A DNA stretch of 64,000 nt from Devosia sp. (GTDB taxonomy: Bacteria > Pseudomonadota > Alphaproteobacteria > Rhizobiales > Devosiaceae), in assembly GCF_028290625.1 (NCBI RefSeq), contig NZ_JAQGJM010000037.1, forward strand, positions 62,001 to 126,000. The letters are read 5' to 3'. Shown here in pieces: positions 21,070 through 30,487 of this stretch. The first letter of the stretch is position 1. Each line of letters starts with the position of its first letter. The notes under the pieces are model-generated. The model was given only the letters and a program-made list of their open reading frames with translations. It did not search any database and was not told the origin of the DNA. A program made the position numbers and the translations under genes.

Positions 21070-22014
21070 CTACCGGATGTTCTTTTCGACGCGGCTTTGC
21101 AGCACCGCCAGCGCCGCCGTCACGGCGATCACCATGGCGCCCAGCACCACCGCCACTGCCGAGCCATAGGCCCAGGCGCCGTTGGAGAAGCTCTCGTAAT
21201 ACATGTAGACCGCCAGCGAGAGCGTGCGCTTGCCGGGATAGCTCCCCGCCATCACCCAGAGCAGATCAAAGGTAGTGAAGCCCGCGGCGACATTGAGGAT
21301 GGTCACCACCAGGACGGTCGGCAACAGCAGCGGCCAGATGATGTGACGGAAAATCTGCCACCCCGAAGCGCCATCGACCCGCGCCGCTTCGATCGGATCG
21401 CGCGGGATCGCAGCAAGGCCGAGCAGCAGCAGCACCATGGTGATGCCCACGGTCTGCCAGACGAACGTAGCGATCACCGAGGGCGTAACGGTCTGCGCGT
21501 CGTAGAGCCAGCCGACATCGAAGGGCTGGCCGGTAATGCCGGCGACGGCGGAATTGATCACGCCATGGGGCGCATAGACATAATACCAGATGGCGCCCAC
21601 GGCGGTCGGCGCCATCACCTTGGGCAGGAAGAACAGGCTCTTGAACGTCTCCTGCAGCGGGATGTTGCGCAGCAGCAGCGCCAGGCCCAGCCCAAAGGCC
21701 AGCGGCAGCACCATGGCGCCAACTACCCACACGGCGGTGTTGGAGAGCGCCTCGGAAAAATACGGCACCGCGAACAGCCGCGCGTAGTTGGCGAAGCCGG
21801 CGAACTTGTCCAGCCCGGTGAACTTTTGCCACTTGGTGAAGCTGAGGATGACGTTGAACACTACGGGCGCCAGCAGAAACGCTGAGACCATGAACACGGC
21901 CGGGGCGATGAACAGCCAGGCGATCCGCGTCTGCCGCCAGGCCACGCGCCGTTCGCGCCGGCGGGCGTCCTTGAGAATTTCGGGGCTGAGCGTTGCCGAG
22001 GCCGTCTTGATCAT
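21070..22014 (-). CDS. CUT1-family sugar ABC permease, MalF type
   Basis: ATG at 22014 (MIKTASATLS) is preferred to an upstream in-frame GTG. The 314-residue product has a basic cytoplasmic N-terminus, a first helix IAWLFIAPAVFMVSAFLL and about six helices. The coupling loop is IEAARVDGASGWQIFRHIIWP. It forms the channel with the MalG-type protein downstream. A strong stem-loop lies between its start and the binding-protein gene. Confidence 0.92.
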   Translation of the reverse strand: MIKTASATLSPEILKDARRRERRVAWRQTRIAWLFIAPAVFMVSAFLLAPVVFNVILSFTKWQKFTGLDKFAGFANYARLFAVPYFSEALSNTAVWVVGAMVLPLAFGLGLALLLRNIPLQETFKSLFFLPKVMAPTAVGAIWYYVYAPHGVINSAVAGITGQPFDVGWLYDAQTVTPSVIATFVWQTVGITMVLLLLGLAAIPRDPIEAARVDGASGWQIFRHIIWPLLLPTVLVVTILNVAAGFTTFDLLWVMAGSYPGKRTLSLAVYMYYESFSNGAWAYGSAVAVVLGAMVIAVTAALAVLQSRVEKNIR

Positions 22015-22035
22015 GGCGGATTTCCCTGCGGTGAA

Positions 22036-22065
22036 GGCCGACCGCACCGTTAGGCGCGGCCGGCC
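22036..22065 (-). other. Intercistronic stem-loop after the binding-protein gene (cluster 2)
   Basis: On the minus strand a 13-bp stem containing two G-U pairs closes a 4-base loop (TAAC). It sits immediately after the binding-protein stop and before the MalF-type permease. No T tract follows, so it is more likely to stabilise the upstream message or partly attenuate transcription than to end it. Confidence 0.55.
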
Positions 22066-22073
22066 TGGGAGGC

Positions 22074-23312
22074 TTACTTGTTGGCCCAGTAATCGGCGTT
22101 GATGGCCTGCATCGTGCTCATCGACTTGGCCGCCGTTTCGGGCGTTGGGTCGAGCATGAAGGAGCCCATGGCCGCCACCAGGTCACCCTGGATCTGCGAC
22201 GGCACCGCTTCCCACCAGCGCACCAGGGCGCGCGGCTTGGCGGCTGCGACCATTTCCTTGTTGGCCTCGATCGTGGCGTTCGGCGCGGCAGCCTTGAGGT
22301 TGCCGTTATAGACCTGGACCGCCGAGCCGAGCGCGTTGGAGGCGTCTGCGCCCATCATCGACTGCACGGCCTTGCCGAGATCGGCATTGGCCGCAAGTGC
22401 CTGGGCGGAGACGACGATCGGCGAGGCCTCGACGATCACCGCCTGTTGGACATCGGGCGTGAGCGCGGGCATCAGGAAGGTCTTGAAGTCTTCGCCCGGC
22501 TTCATGCCGGCGGCGGCGAACGAGCCCGAATGCCAGTCGCCAATCAGGTACATGGCGGCAGTGCCGTCGACGAAGAACTTCTGGTCGTCCTGCTCACGCG
22601 GATCGGTGAAGTAGCCCTTGGCGTACATGTCGCCCCAGACCTTGAAGGCGTTCTGCACTTCGGGGCCGTCATAGGCGACCGAGCCATCGGTCAGTCCGAC
22701 AAACGCGTCGGGGCTGGTGCCGAGCACGAGTTGGCTGAACCAGATGAAGGGCATCCAGCCGCCAGAGGTGGGGGCATTGAACGGCGTATAGCCGGCGGCC
22801 TTCAGCTTGTCGGCATCGGCCATCAGCTCTTCCCAAGTGGTGGGGGGAGCCGCGATCCCGGCCTTCTCGAAGGCCGCGGTGTTGTAGAACACCACCCAGT
22901 TGGCCACGTTCAGCAGCACGCCATAGGGCTTGCCATCGACGCTGACCAGGTCGCGCTGGGCGGCGCTGAAATCACCATCGGCGATTGCCTTGTCCCAGTA
23001 GGGCGTCAGATCGGCGGCAACGCCGGTGGCGACCAGGTCGCTCAACTGATTGCCATTCCACCAGGTGAAGAACGCGGGCACGTTGTTGCCGGCGATCGAG
23101 GTTTGCATGAACGCCTGATATTTATCGGTCGGCGTCACGTCCTGCACTTTGATCGTTGTGCCCGCTTCGGTGCCCGCGGCCGTCATCACCGCGGTAATGC
23201 CGGGGTTCCATTCGGTCTTGTCCGAATAGAGCGTCAGGTCCTGGGCATAGGCTGTGCCCGCTGAAACTGCGCTCAGCAGTCCAAGCGCGGCGATAGTCTT
23301 GATTAGTGACAT
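22074..23312 (-). CDS. Sugar ABC transporter substrate-binding protein
   Basis: The 412-residue product starts at ATG 23312 with GGGAGAGAG upstream. A Sec signal peptide (TIAALGLLSAVSAGTAYAQ) is cleaved near AYA-QD. The remainder is a cluster D (SBP_bac_1) extracellular sugar-binding fold, like the glycerol-phosphate and maltose binding proteins. It serves the MalFG-type permeases downstream. The ligand is not known; two GH38-like mannosidases in the divergent operon suggest a mannose-containing glycoside. Confidence 0.91.
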   Translation of the reverse strand: MSLIKTIAALGLLSAVSAGTAYAQDLTLYSDKTEWNPGITAVMTAAGTEAGTTIKVQDVTPTDKYQAFMQTSIAGNNVPAFFTWWNGNQLSDLVATGVAADLTPYWDKAIADGDFSAAQRDLVSVDGKPYGVLLNVANWVVFYNTAAFEKAGIAAPPTTWEELMADADKLKAAGYTPFNAPTSGGWMPFIWFSQLVLGTSPDAFVGLTDGSVAYDGPEVQNAFKVWGDMYAKGYFTDPREQDDQKFFVDGTAAMYLIGDWHSGSFAAAGMKPGEDFKTFLMPALTPDVQQAVIVEASPIVVSAQALAANADLGKAVQSMMGADASNALGSAVQVYNGNLKAAAPNATIEANKEMVAAAKPRALVRWWEAVPSQIQGDLVAAMGSFMLDPTPETAAKSMSTMQAINADYWANK

Positions 23313-23352
23313 GCTTCTCTCTCCCGTTTTTGCCGTGATCCGGCGGCCAGAG

Positions 23353-24441
<1,089 letters not shown>

Positions 24442-24452
24442 ATCTAGTCCTC

Positions 24453-25676
24453 CTAGCGCTGTGCCGGATCGGCGTAGCGACTTTCGGGCTGTACCGAATA
24501 CCAACCGGGCCGCTGCGGATCGCGATCATAGGTGTAGCCGCCGACGTCGCGATAATGGCCGGCATAGTGGGCCAGCTTGTCGCGATCGACCTCGACGCCG
24601 AGGCCTGGGCCCTTGGGCAGGGCGATCTCGCCATCGACATATTGCAGCTTGCCGCCGACGATGATGTCGTCGAGCAGGTGATGATAATGCGCATCGGCGG
24701 CGAAGCTCATATTGGGCAGGGCAGCGCCGAGATGGAGCATGGAGGCGAGTTGAACGCCCGCCTCGCCCGACGAGTGCACGCTGGTGCCGAACTGGAAGGC
24801 CTCGAGGATTTGGCCAGCGCGATAGGCCTGCCGCAGCCCGCCCCAGAAGGTGGTATCGAGAAGGATTACATCGACAGATTCATTGCGAATGCAGCTCGCC
24901 AATTGTTCGAAATTGACCACCACGGTATTGGTCGCTGTGGGAATGGAAATGCGGTCGCGCAGGCGGCGCATGCCTTCGAGGCCGAAACACGGGTCCTCGA
25001 AATAATCATTGCGGATATGGGCGATCTGCCCGGCCACGCGGATGGAATCCTCGACCGACCAGACGCTGTTGGGATCGAGCCGGAAGCTGTCGCCCGGAAA
25101 GGCATCGGCCAGCGCCGAGAACACTTCCACATCATGATCAGGCTTGAACACGCCGCCCTTGAGCTTGTGGGTCTTGAAGCCGTTCAGCGACTTCTGCCGC
25201 TTGGCTTCCTTGACGATTTCGTCGGCGGTGAACTCGTCGCCAAAGCCGTTGTCGGCATTGCCATAGCGGTAGAACAGGTAGCTAGCGAAGGGGATCGACT
25301 CGCGAAGCGCGCCGCCGATCAGGTCGCAGGCACGAATGCCCAGCGCCTTGCCCGCCACGTCCATGCAGGCCATTTCGATGGCCGCATGCACCTGCATGCG
25401 CGAATTATAGAGGCTGGCCACCGGGTTCATGATCTTCCAGCGCAATTGTTCGAGCTGTAGCGGATCGTGCCCCTTGAGATAGGGCAGCAGGCTGGTCACC
25501 GAATTTTCGGCACTCTCGCCGCCGCCGCCCAATTCGCCCCAGCCGGACAGGCCCTCGTCGGTGATCACCTCGACCATGGTGCGCACGAACCGGCCCCAAT
25601 GGGCGCCCGACGCGTGGCGCAGCGGCGCTTCCAGCGGCAGCGCGATCGTGGTGGCCTTGATATCGACGATCTTCAT
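24453..25676 (-). CDS. Enolase-superfamily sugar acid dehydratase (glucarate dehydratase-like)
   Basis: The 407-residue product starts at ATG 25676. It has an N-terminal capping domain and a TIM barrel with the active-site pattern of the glucarate dehydratase subgroup. A KxK pair lies at 171/173 (HKLKGG), Asp201 in RLDPN, Glu227 in YFEDP, Asn250 in PTATN as third metal ligand, and His301 in SVHSSGEAG. Asn instead of Glu at the third ligand separates this subgroup from the mandelate racemase group. The expected reaction is Mg-dependent dehydration of an acid sugar to a 2-keto-3-deoxy acid. The substrate could be an aldarate or aldonate made by the linked SDR and lactonase. Confidence 0.87.
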   Translation of the reverse strand: MKIVDIKATTIALPLEAPLRHASGAHWGRFVRTMVEVITDEGLSGWGELGGGGESAENSVTSLLPYLKGHDPLQLEQLRWKIMNPVASLYNSRMQVHAAIEMACMDVAGKALGIRACDLIGGALRESIPFASYLFYRYGNADNGFGDEFTADEIVKEAKRQKSLNGFKTHKLKGGVFKPDHDVEVFSALADAFPGDSFRLDPNSVWSVEDSIRVAGQIAHIRNDYFEDPCFGLEGMRRLRDRISIPTATNTVVVNFEQLASCIRNESVDVILLDTTFWGGLRQAYRAGQILEAFQFGTSVHSSGEAGVQLASMLHLGAALPNMSFAADAHYHHLLDDIIVGGKLQYVDGEIALPKGPGLGVEVDRDKLAHYAGHYRDVGGYTYDRDPQRPGWYSVQPESRYADPAQR

Positions 25677-25680
25677 TCGG

Positions 25681-26460
25681 CTATTTCCCCGATTTCGTGG
25701 GTGCGCCCGGAATACGGGCCAGCAATCCGCCATCGACCCGCACCGTTTCACCGGTCATGAACGAGGCTTTTTCCGACAGCAGGAAGGCAATCACGTTGGC
25801 GATTTCGTCGGGCCGGGCGCGACGGCCGAGCGGGTGCATGGTGTCGACTTCGACATTGAGGCTGGCCGGATCTGGATCGAGGTTGATGGCGTCGCGCAGC
25901 ATCGGCGTGTCCACCGAACCGGGCGCCACGCCAAGCACGCGCACGCCATTGGCGGCTTCGTCCATGGCCATGCCGGTGACGAGACCGATCAGGCCGTGCT
26001 TAGCCACCACATAGGCCAGCGCACCCTTTTGCGCGGCCATGCCCTGCACAGAAGCAGTGATGACGATGGCGCCCTTGTTGCGCCGCAGCTCGGGCATTGC
26101 CGCCTTGGCGACGAGGAACCCGCCGGTCAGGTTGACCGACAGGACTTCGGCCCAGAGCGCCTCGGTGGTGGTGACAACGTCGCCATAACGCTGGATGCCG
26201 GCATTGTGGGATACGCCGCCCAGCCCGCCGAATTTCTCGACCGCCAGTCGCACCGCGGCCTCGCAATCGGCCAGTACGCTGACCGAGCCAACCTGGGTGG
26301 CGACCGACCCGCCAATCTCGCGCGCTGTCTTTTCCAGCGCCGCCGCATCGCGGTCCAGCAGCACGAGGTTCTTGCCCTCGGCCACCAGCGCCTCCGCCAC
26401 GGCCCGGCCAATGCCCATCGCGGCGCCGGTCACCAGAATTGTGCTTTTTGCGTCGTTCAC
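25681..26460 (-). CDS. Short-chain dehydrogenase/reductase, first gene of the cluster 2 operon
   Basis: GTG at 26460 has GGAGG six bases upstream and gives a 259-residue protein that begins just before the cofactor motif VTGAAMGIGRAV. HNAG stands in for NNAG, a Ser follows in VITASVQG, and YxxxK is YVVAK. It is an NAD(P)-dependent classical SDR. As the first gene before a sugar-acid dehydratase, with a lactonase divergent, it probably oxidises the anomeric carbon of a free hexose to a lactone, as in sugar 1-dehydrogenases. Other hydroxyl positions are possible. The next gene starts four bases after its stop. Confidence 0.87.
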   Translation of the reverse strand: MNDAKSTILVTGAAMGIGRAVAEALVAEGKNLVLLDRDAAALEKTAREIGGSVATQVGSVSVLADCEAAVRLAVEKFGGLGGVSHNAGIQRYGDVVTTTEALWAEVLSVNLTGGFLVAKAAMPELRRNKGAIVITASVQGMAAQKGALAYVVAKHGLIGLVTGMAMDEAANGVRVLGVAPGSVDTPMLRDAINLDPDPASLNVEVDTMHPLGRRARPDEIANVIAFLLSEKASFMTGETVRVDGGLLARIPGAPTKSGK

Positions 26461-26486
26461 CGACGTCCTCCCACTCTTGCCAAATG

Positions 26487-26516
26487 AATGTAGAGCTACC
26501 ATACTAGTCGTGTCAA
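26487..26516 (-). promoter_or_regulatory. Promoter candidate of the cluster 2 leftward operon
   Basis: On the minus strand TTGACA (26516-26511) and TACATT (26492-26487) are 18 bp apart, placing a transcript start near 26480 and the GTG start 20 bases later. ATACTA at 26501-26506 in the spacer resembles a half-site of the TNGTATACNA dyads bound by GntR/FCD regulators, so a repressor could sit between -35 and -10. Confidence 0.5.
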
Positions 26517-26586
26517 TTGGCTTCTGACCTCGGCTACGAGCGTCCAGAAGCGGCAGCAAGCCGCCCAAAGCCCTGAGGAGAGTGCG

Positions 26587-27684
26587 ATGCCCATTCACGC
26601 TTTTGCCGGCAGCCTGACGCGTTCCATGCCGCAATACGGCGCGGCCAATGGCGAGGGAATCAGCCGGCTGAGCTTTGACGAGACAACAGGCAAACTCGCC
26701 ACGACGGGTGTCACTGGCAGCATCGACGACAGCACCTGGCTGGTGACCAATCGTGCCGGCGACCGGCTTTACGCGACCTGCGAAGTCACCGGCACGCAGG
26801 AAAGCGCGGTCGCCGCTTATCGGATCGATCCATCAAGCGGCGATCTCTCGCTGATCAATCAATTCCCCACCGGCGGCAACGAAGCCTGCCACGCCAGCAT
26901 CACGACGGACGGCCGCTTCCTCGCCGTCGCCAACTATAACGGCGCCACGCCCGCCGGCTCGCCTGACCAATCCATCGCCATCTTTCCGCTCGCAGCGGAT
27001 GGTGCGCTGCTTCCAGCCGTTGCCCATGTCCGCCACGCCGGCTCCGGCCCCAACGCCGACCGGCAAGCGACCGCCCACGCCCATTGCGTCATCCCAACGC
27101 CCGATGGCGAATTCCTTTACGTCGCCGATCTCGGTATCGATCGCTTGGTGGCCTACAGCCTCGGCGGCGACGGCGGCCTCACCGCCGTTCCCACTCGCGA
27201 TTTTGCCCTACCGCCCGGCCTCGGTCCGCGCCACATCGTGTTATCGGCAGACGGCCAGCTCCTGTTTATGGTCAGCGAACTCATCCCCACGGTGATGAGT
27301 TTTGCGCTCGCGGCGGATGGCACTCTGACGGCGATCTCGACAATCCCGGTCCCACCCTCCAGCGACACCATCGTGCAACCGGCCGGCATCGTGCTTTCGC
27401 CCGACGGCCGCCACCTGCTGGTTTCGCTACGCGTCTGCAATGAAGTGATCGGCTTTGCGGTCGATCCCTCAACCGGCGCGCTCCGCCAGACCGGCCGCTG
27501 GCCTTGCGGCGGCGCCACGCCGCGCGCGCTGGGTTTCGCCCCGTCCGGCCGACACGTCGTGGTCGTCAACCAGGACTCCGACGCGCTCACAGTCTTCGCC
27601 TTCGATACCGACAAGGGCCTGCTGGGCGACATCGTCCAGCAGCACCGCGTCGGCACGCCGATGTCCCTCGCCTTCGCCGGCTAA
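26587..27684 (+). CDS. Lactonase family beta-propeller (6-phosphogluconolactonase YbhE type)
   Basis: This 365-residue protein is a seven-bladed propeller of the lactonase (Pfam 10282) family, with repeated strand patterns such as SPDGRHLLVS and TPDGEFLYVADLGIDRLVAY. There is no signal peptide, so it acts in the cytoplasm. A Shine-Dalgarno GAGGAG precedes the ATG. Members hydrolyse sugar lactones; here the natural substrate would be the lactone made by the divergent SDR. It leads a rightward group with two GH38-like hydrolases, the first starting 34 bp after its stop. The lactonase assignment is by fold and context. Confidence 0.82.
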   Translation: MPIHAFAGSLTRSMPQYGAANGEGISRLSFDETTGKLATTGVTGSIDDSTWLVTNRAGDRLYATCEVTGTQESAVAAYRIDPSSGDLSLINQFPTGGNEACHASITTDGRFLAVANYNGATPAGSPDQSIAIFPLAADGALLPAVAHVRHAGSGPNADRQATAHAHCVIPTPDGEFLYVADLGIDRLVAYSLGGDGGLTAVPTRDFALPPGLGPRHIVLSADGQLLFMVSELIPTVMSFALAADGTLTAISTIPVPPSSDTIVQPAGIVLSPDGRHLLVSLRVCNEVIGFAVDPSTGALRQTGRWPCGGATPRALGFAPSGRHVVVVNQDSDALTVFAFDTDKGLLGDIVQQHRVGTPMSLAFAG

Positions 27685-27718
27685 CCCTCACCCGCTTTCG
27701 CCAACCCGAGCATTTGTC

Positions 27719-30346
27719 ATGATCAACGAAATCCTCTTCGTCCATCACAGCCACACCGATATCGGCTACACCCACCCCCAGCCGGTGGTGATGGAACTGC
27801 ACCGCCGCTTCATCGACGAAGCCCTCGATATCGCCGAACGCACGCAGGACTATCCCGACGACAGCCGCTTCCGCTGGACCTGCGAGGTGACCGGCATCAC
27901 CATGGATTGGTGGAAGCACGCCGCCACGCACGATCGCGACCGCTTCCTCGCCGCCGTCAAGCGCGGCCAGTTCGAGGTGGCCGGCATGGGCTGGCACATG
28001 ACCCCGCTGATGGACCACGGCATGGTGGTGGATGTGCTCAAGGCGATCCAGTTCTTCCGCGATCTTGGCATTCCCGTCCGCTCGGCGATGAACACCGACG
28101 TCAATGGGCTGCCCTGGGGCGTTGTGGATGCGCTGCTCGACCACGGCATTACGGGCATCAGCATGGCGATCAACGAGCACTATGGCCATGCGCTAAAGCC
28201 CTGGCCGCGCGCCTTCAACTGGGAAGCCCCCGGCGGGCGCACCATCACCGCCTACAACGGCTTCATCTATGGCGTCACCAGCGACAAGAGCCTGCGTATC
28301 CCCACCGATATGGACGAAGCCCGCCAGCGCGTGCCGGCGTGGACCAAGCGCTGGGAGAAGGACGGCTACCCCCATCCTTTCCTGATGCAGCAGATCACCA
28401 ATGTGCGCTACCACGACAATGCCTCGCCGCAGGCCGTGCTGCCCGATTTCGTCCGCCGCTTCAACGAGGGCAATGCGGAGCATGGCGGCGTCAAGCTGCG
28501 CTTCGGCACGATCTCGGAATTCTTCGATCGTATCCGTGCCCAGCCGGCCGAGACCCTGCCGACCTTGCGCGGCGACTGGACCGACTGGTGGAATTTCGGC
28601 GCCGGCAGCACGGCGCATGAAACCGCCCAGGCCTTGCGCGGCCAGCGCGATCTCGATGAGGCACTAGCGCTCGAAGCCTGGCACCCCGGCGCCACGCCGC
28701 GCCGCCGGGCCATGCTGCATGATACCGCCCGAGCCGGGCTGGCCCTTTACGCCGAGCACACCTGGGGCGCCGACCGCTCGATCAGCCATCCGCATTCGCC
28801 CGAAACGCGCACCCAGCAATTGCTCAAACTTGCGACGGCCGCCGACGGCGCCAGCGTCGCCCGAATGCTGCGCCGTGATGGCCTGGAACAGCTCGCCATC
28901 GATGCCGGCGGCGACGAGCCGCGCCTTCTGGTGTTCAACCCGCATCCCTTTGCGGTCGAGCAGTCGATCCGCCTGCCCTATGTGCCACCGCTGGCCGGCG
29001 CACCCGATCCCAAGATCGGTTTCGGGCTTGAAGATATCGTGCCCACCGGGCCCTCGTCGCACCGCATCCAGCGCCAGGACGTGATCCTGTCGGACCTGTC
29101 GGATGAGCGCGCCTATTGGACCACGCCGATCGCCGTGCCGGCTTTGTCCTATGTGACGCTGCCGGCCGCCGAGGTGCGGCCCGCCGCCACAGATGGACTT
29201 TCGGCCGCCGATGGCACGCTCAGCAACGGCCGCCTCACCGTTATCCTCGACCAGGCATCGGGCGGCGTCACCTCGCTCAAGCTTGACGGCGTCGAATATG
29301 CCGGCGCGGCGACGGAAAACCTGAAGTTTGGCGTGCCGGTGCTCGAGCGCATCGCCAGTGGCTTGCGCACCGACATGTTCGCCCCCGTGGAGCTGGAATC
29401 GCCCGATTGGCACAAGGCCTGGCACACCGACTGGAAGGCCCAGCGCGATGTGCCCGCCACGGTCGAAAACACCCGCGCTACGGTGCAGCGCGGCAGTGCC
29501 GAACTGGCGCAGCGGTTCGTCATGGCCAATGGCGACAAGATAGAGATCACCTATCGCCTGTTGCCTAATGACCCTAGCCTGCATCTGGAGGCCGTGGTCA
29601 GCAAGCAGGCGCAGGGCGATCCGCAATCGCTCTACCTGCCGCTGCCGGCCGCCCTCGCGGGGGCCTGGGGTGTCGATTACGAAACCGGCGGTGCGACTGT
29701 CCGGCTTGATGACGAGCAACTGCCATATGCCAGCCGCCACTACATCACCACCCAGCGCTTCATGCGCATTTCCGATGACCAGCGCGAGCTGACAGTCGCG
29801 TGCCCGGATGCCCCGCTCTGGCTGATCGGTGGGCTCAACTATGGCCGTTTTGGTGATCCCGACGGGCGGGTGGCGCGCGACAATCCGACCTTGATCGCCT
29901 GGCTCACCAACAATTACTGGAGCACCAATTTCCAGGCTGACCAGGGCGGGGAAATCCGCTTTCGCTTCACCATCCTGCCTTCGGCCAAGCAGGGCCTCGG
30001 CCGATCCATCCAGGGCGCCCTCGCCCAGGTTCATCCGTTGGCGGCGCATCTTTATGCCGAACGCGGCCCGGTCAACAGCACCGCCGCCTCACTGCTCACC
30101 ACCGAACTGGGCGGCCTGCTGCTGACGCGGCTCGAAGTCGATGGCAACGGCCTGGCGCTGACGCTGCTCAACCCGAGCGATGAGACCGTCGAAGCCGGCA
30201 TCGGCGCCGGCACGTTTCAGCCGGCCAGCGCCAAGCGAACGTCCCTGAGCGGCGCGCCTCTGGAACCGCTGCCCTGCGACAATGGCACTGTGCGCATATC
30301 CGTCGCGCCCCGTGCCTGGACCCGCCTGGAGATCAAAACCAACTAA
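27719..30346 (+). CDS. GH38-like alpha-mannosidase, copy 1
   Basis: The 875-residue product begins MINEILFVHHSHTDIGYT, the N-terminal metal motif of GH38 (His12, Asp14). The candidate nucleophile is Asp126 in NTDVNG and a further ligand is His346 in AEHTWGA. The rest is the large beta-sandwich half typical of family 38. There is no signal peptide, so hydrolysis would occur after import. Canonical GH38 enzymes have DPFGH at the nucleophile, so this belongs to a divergent branch (the DUF5054-type group). A second copy follows at 30488. Confidence 0.8.
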   Translation: MINEILFVHHSHTDIGYTHPQPVVMELHRRFIDEALDIAERTQDYPDDSRFRWTCEVTGITMDWWKHAATHDRDRFLAAVKRGQFEVAGMGWHMTPLMDHGMVVDVLKAIQFFRDLGIPVRSAMNTDVNGLPWGVVDALLDHGITGISMAINEHYGHALKPWPRAFNWEAPGGRTITAYNGFIYGVTSDKSLRIPTDMDEARQRVPAWTKRWEKDGYPHPFLMQQITNVRYHDNASPQAVLPDFVRRFNEGNAEHGGVKLRFGTISEFFDRIRAQPAETLPTLRGDWTDWWNFGAGSTAHETAQALRGQRDLDEALALEAWHPGATPRRRAMLHDTARAGLALYAEHTWGADRSISHPHSPETRTQQLLKLATAADGASVARMLRRDGLEQLAIDAGGDEPRLLVFNPHPFAVEQSIRLPYVPPLAGAPDPKIGFGLEDIVPTGPSSHRIQRQDVILSDLSDERAYWTTPIAVPALSYVTLPAAEVRPAATDGLSAADGTLSNGRLTVILDQASGGVTSLKLDGVEYAGAATENLKFGVPVLERIASGLRTDMFAPVELESPDWHKAWHTDWKAQRDVPATVENTRATVQRGSAELAQRFVMANGDKIEITYRLLPNDPSLHLEAVVSKQAQGDPQSLYLPLPAALAGAWGVDYETGGATVRLDDEQLPYASRHYITTQRFMRISDDQRELTVACPDAPLWLIGGLNYGRFGDPDGRVARDNPTLIAWLTNNYWSTNFQADQGGEIRFRFTILPSAKQGLGRSIQGALAQVHPLAAHLYAERGPVNSTAASLLTTELGGLLLTRLEVDGNGLALTLLNPSDETVEAGIGAGTFQPASAKRTSLSGAPLEPLPCDNGTVRISVAPRAWTRLEIKTN

Positions 30347-30353
30347 CCCCGCT

Positions 30354-30442
30354 CACCGGGTCATTCCCGCGAAGGCGGGAACCTCCGTTGCCGAACCATC
30401 AGCACAAACAGAGGTCCCCGCCTTCGCGGGGATGACCCGGTG
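30354..30442. repeat. REP-like palindromic element between the two GH38-like genes
   Basis: Two inverted arms of about 31 bp (30355-30385 and 30411-30441) match at 29 positions and are separated by 25 bp. Each arm contains the smaller hairpin CCCGC-GAAG-GCGGG. This layout matches dispersed extragenic palindromes (REP/BIME) in alphaproteobacteria, which read in frame as the familiar spurious peptide VIPAKAGTS. I saw no second copy in this window. It may affect message stability between the two genes. Confidence 0.75.
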
Positions 30443-30487
30443 GGGGGCAATTCCAGAGCCACTGCCGCCCGCCCAAGGAACCGCCCG

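Noticed and set aside
27455..27718. N-terminal extension of the first GH38-like frame
   Set aside because: It overlaps the lactonase gene in another frame. The metal motif HTDIG starts at residue 12 of the protein beginning at 27719, where the family starts.
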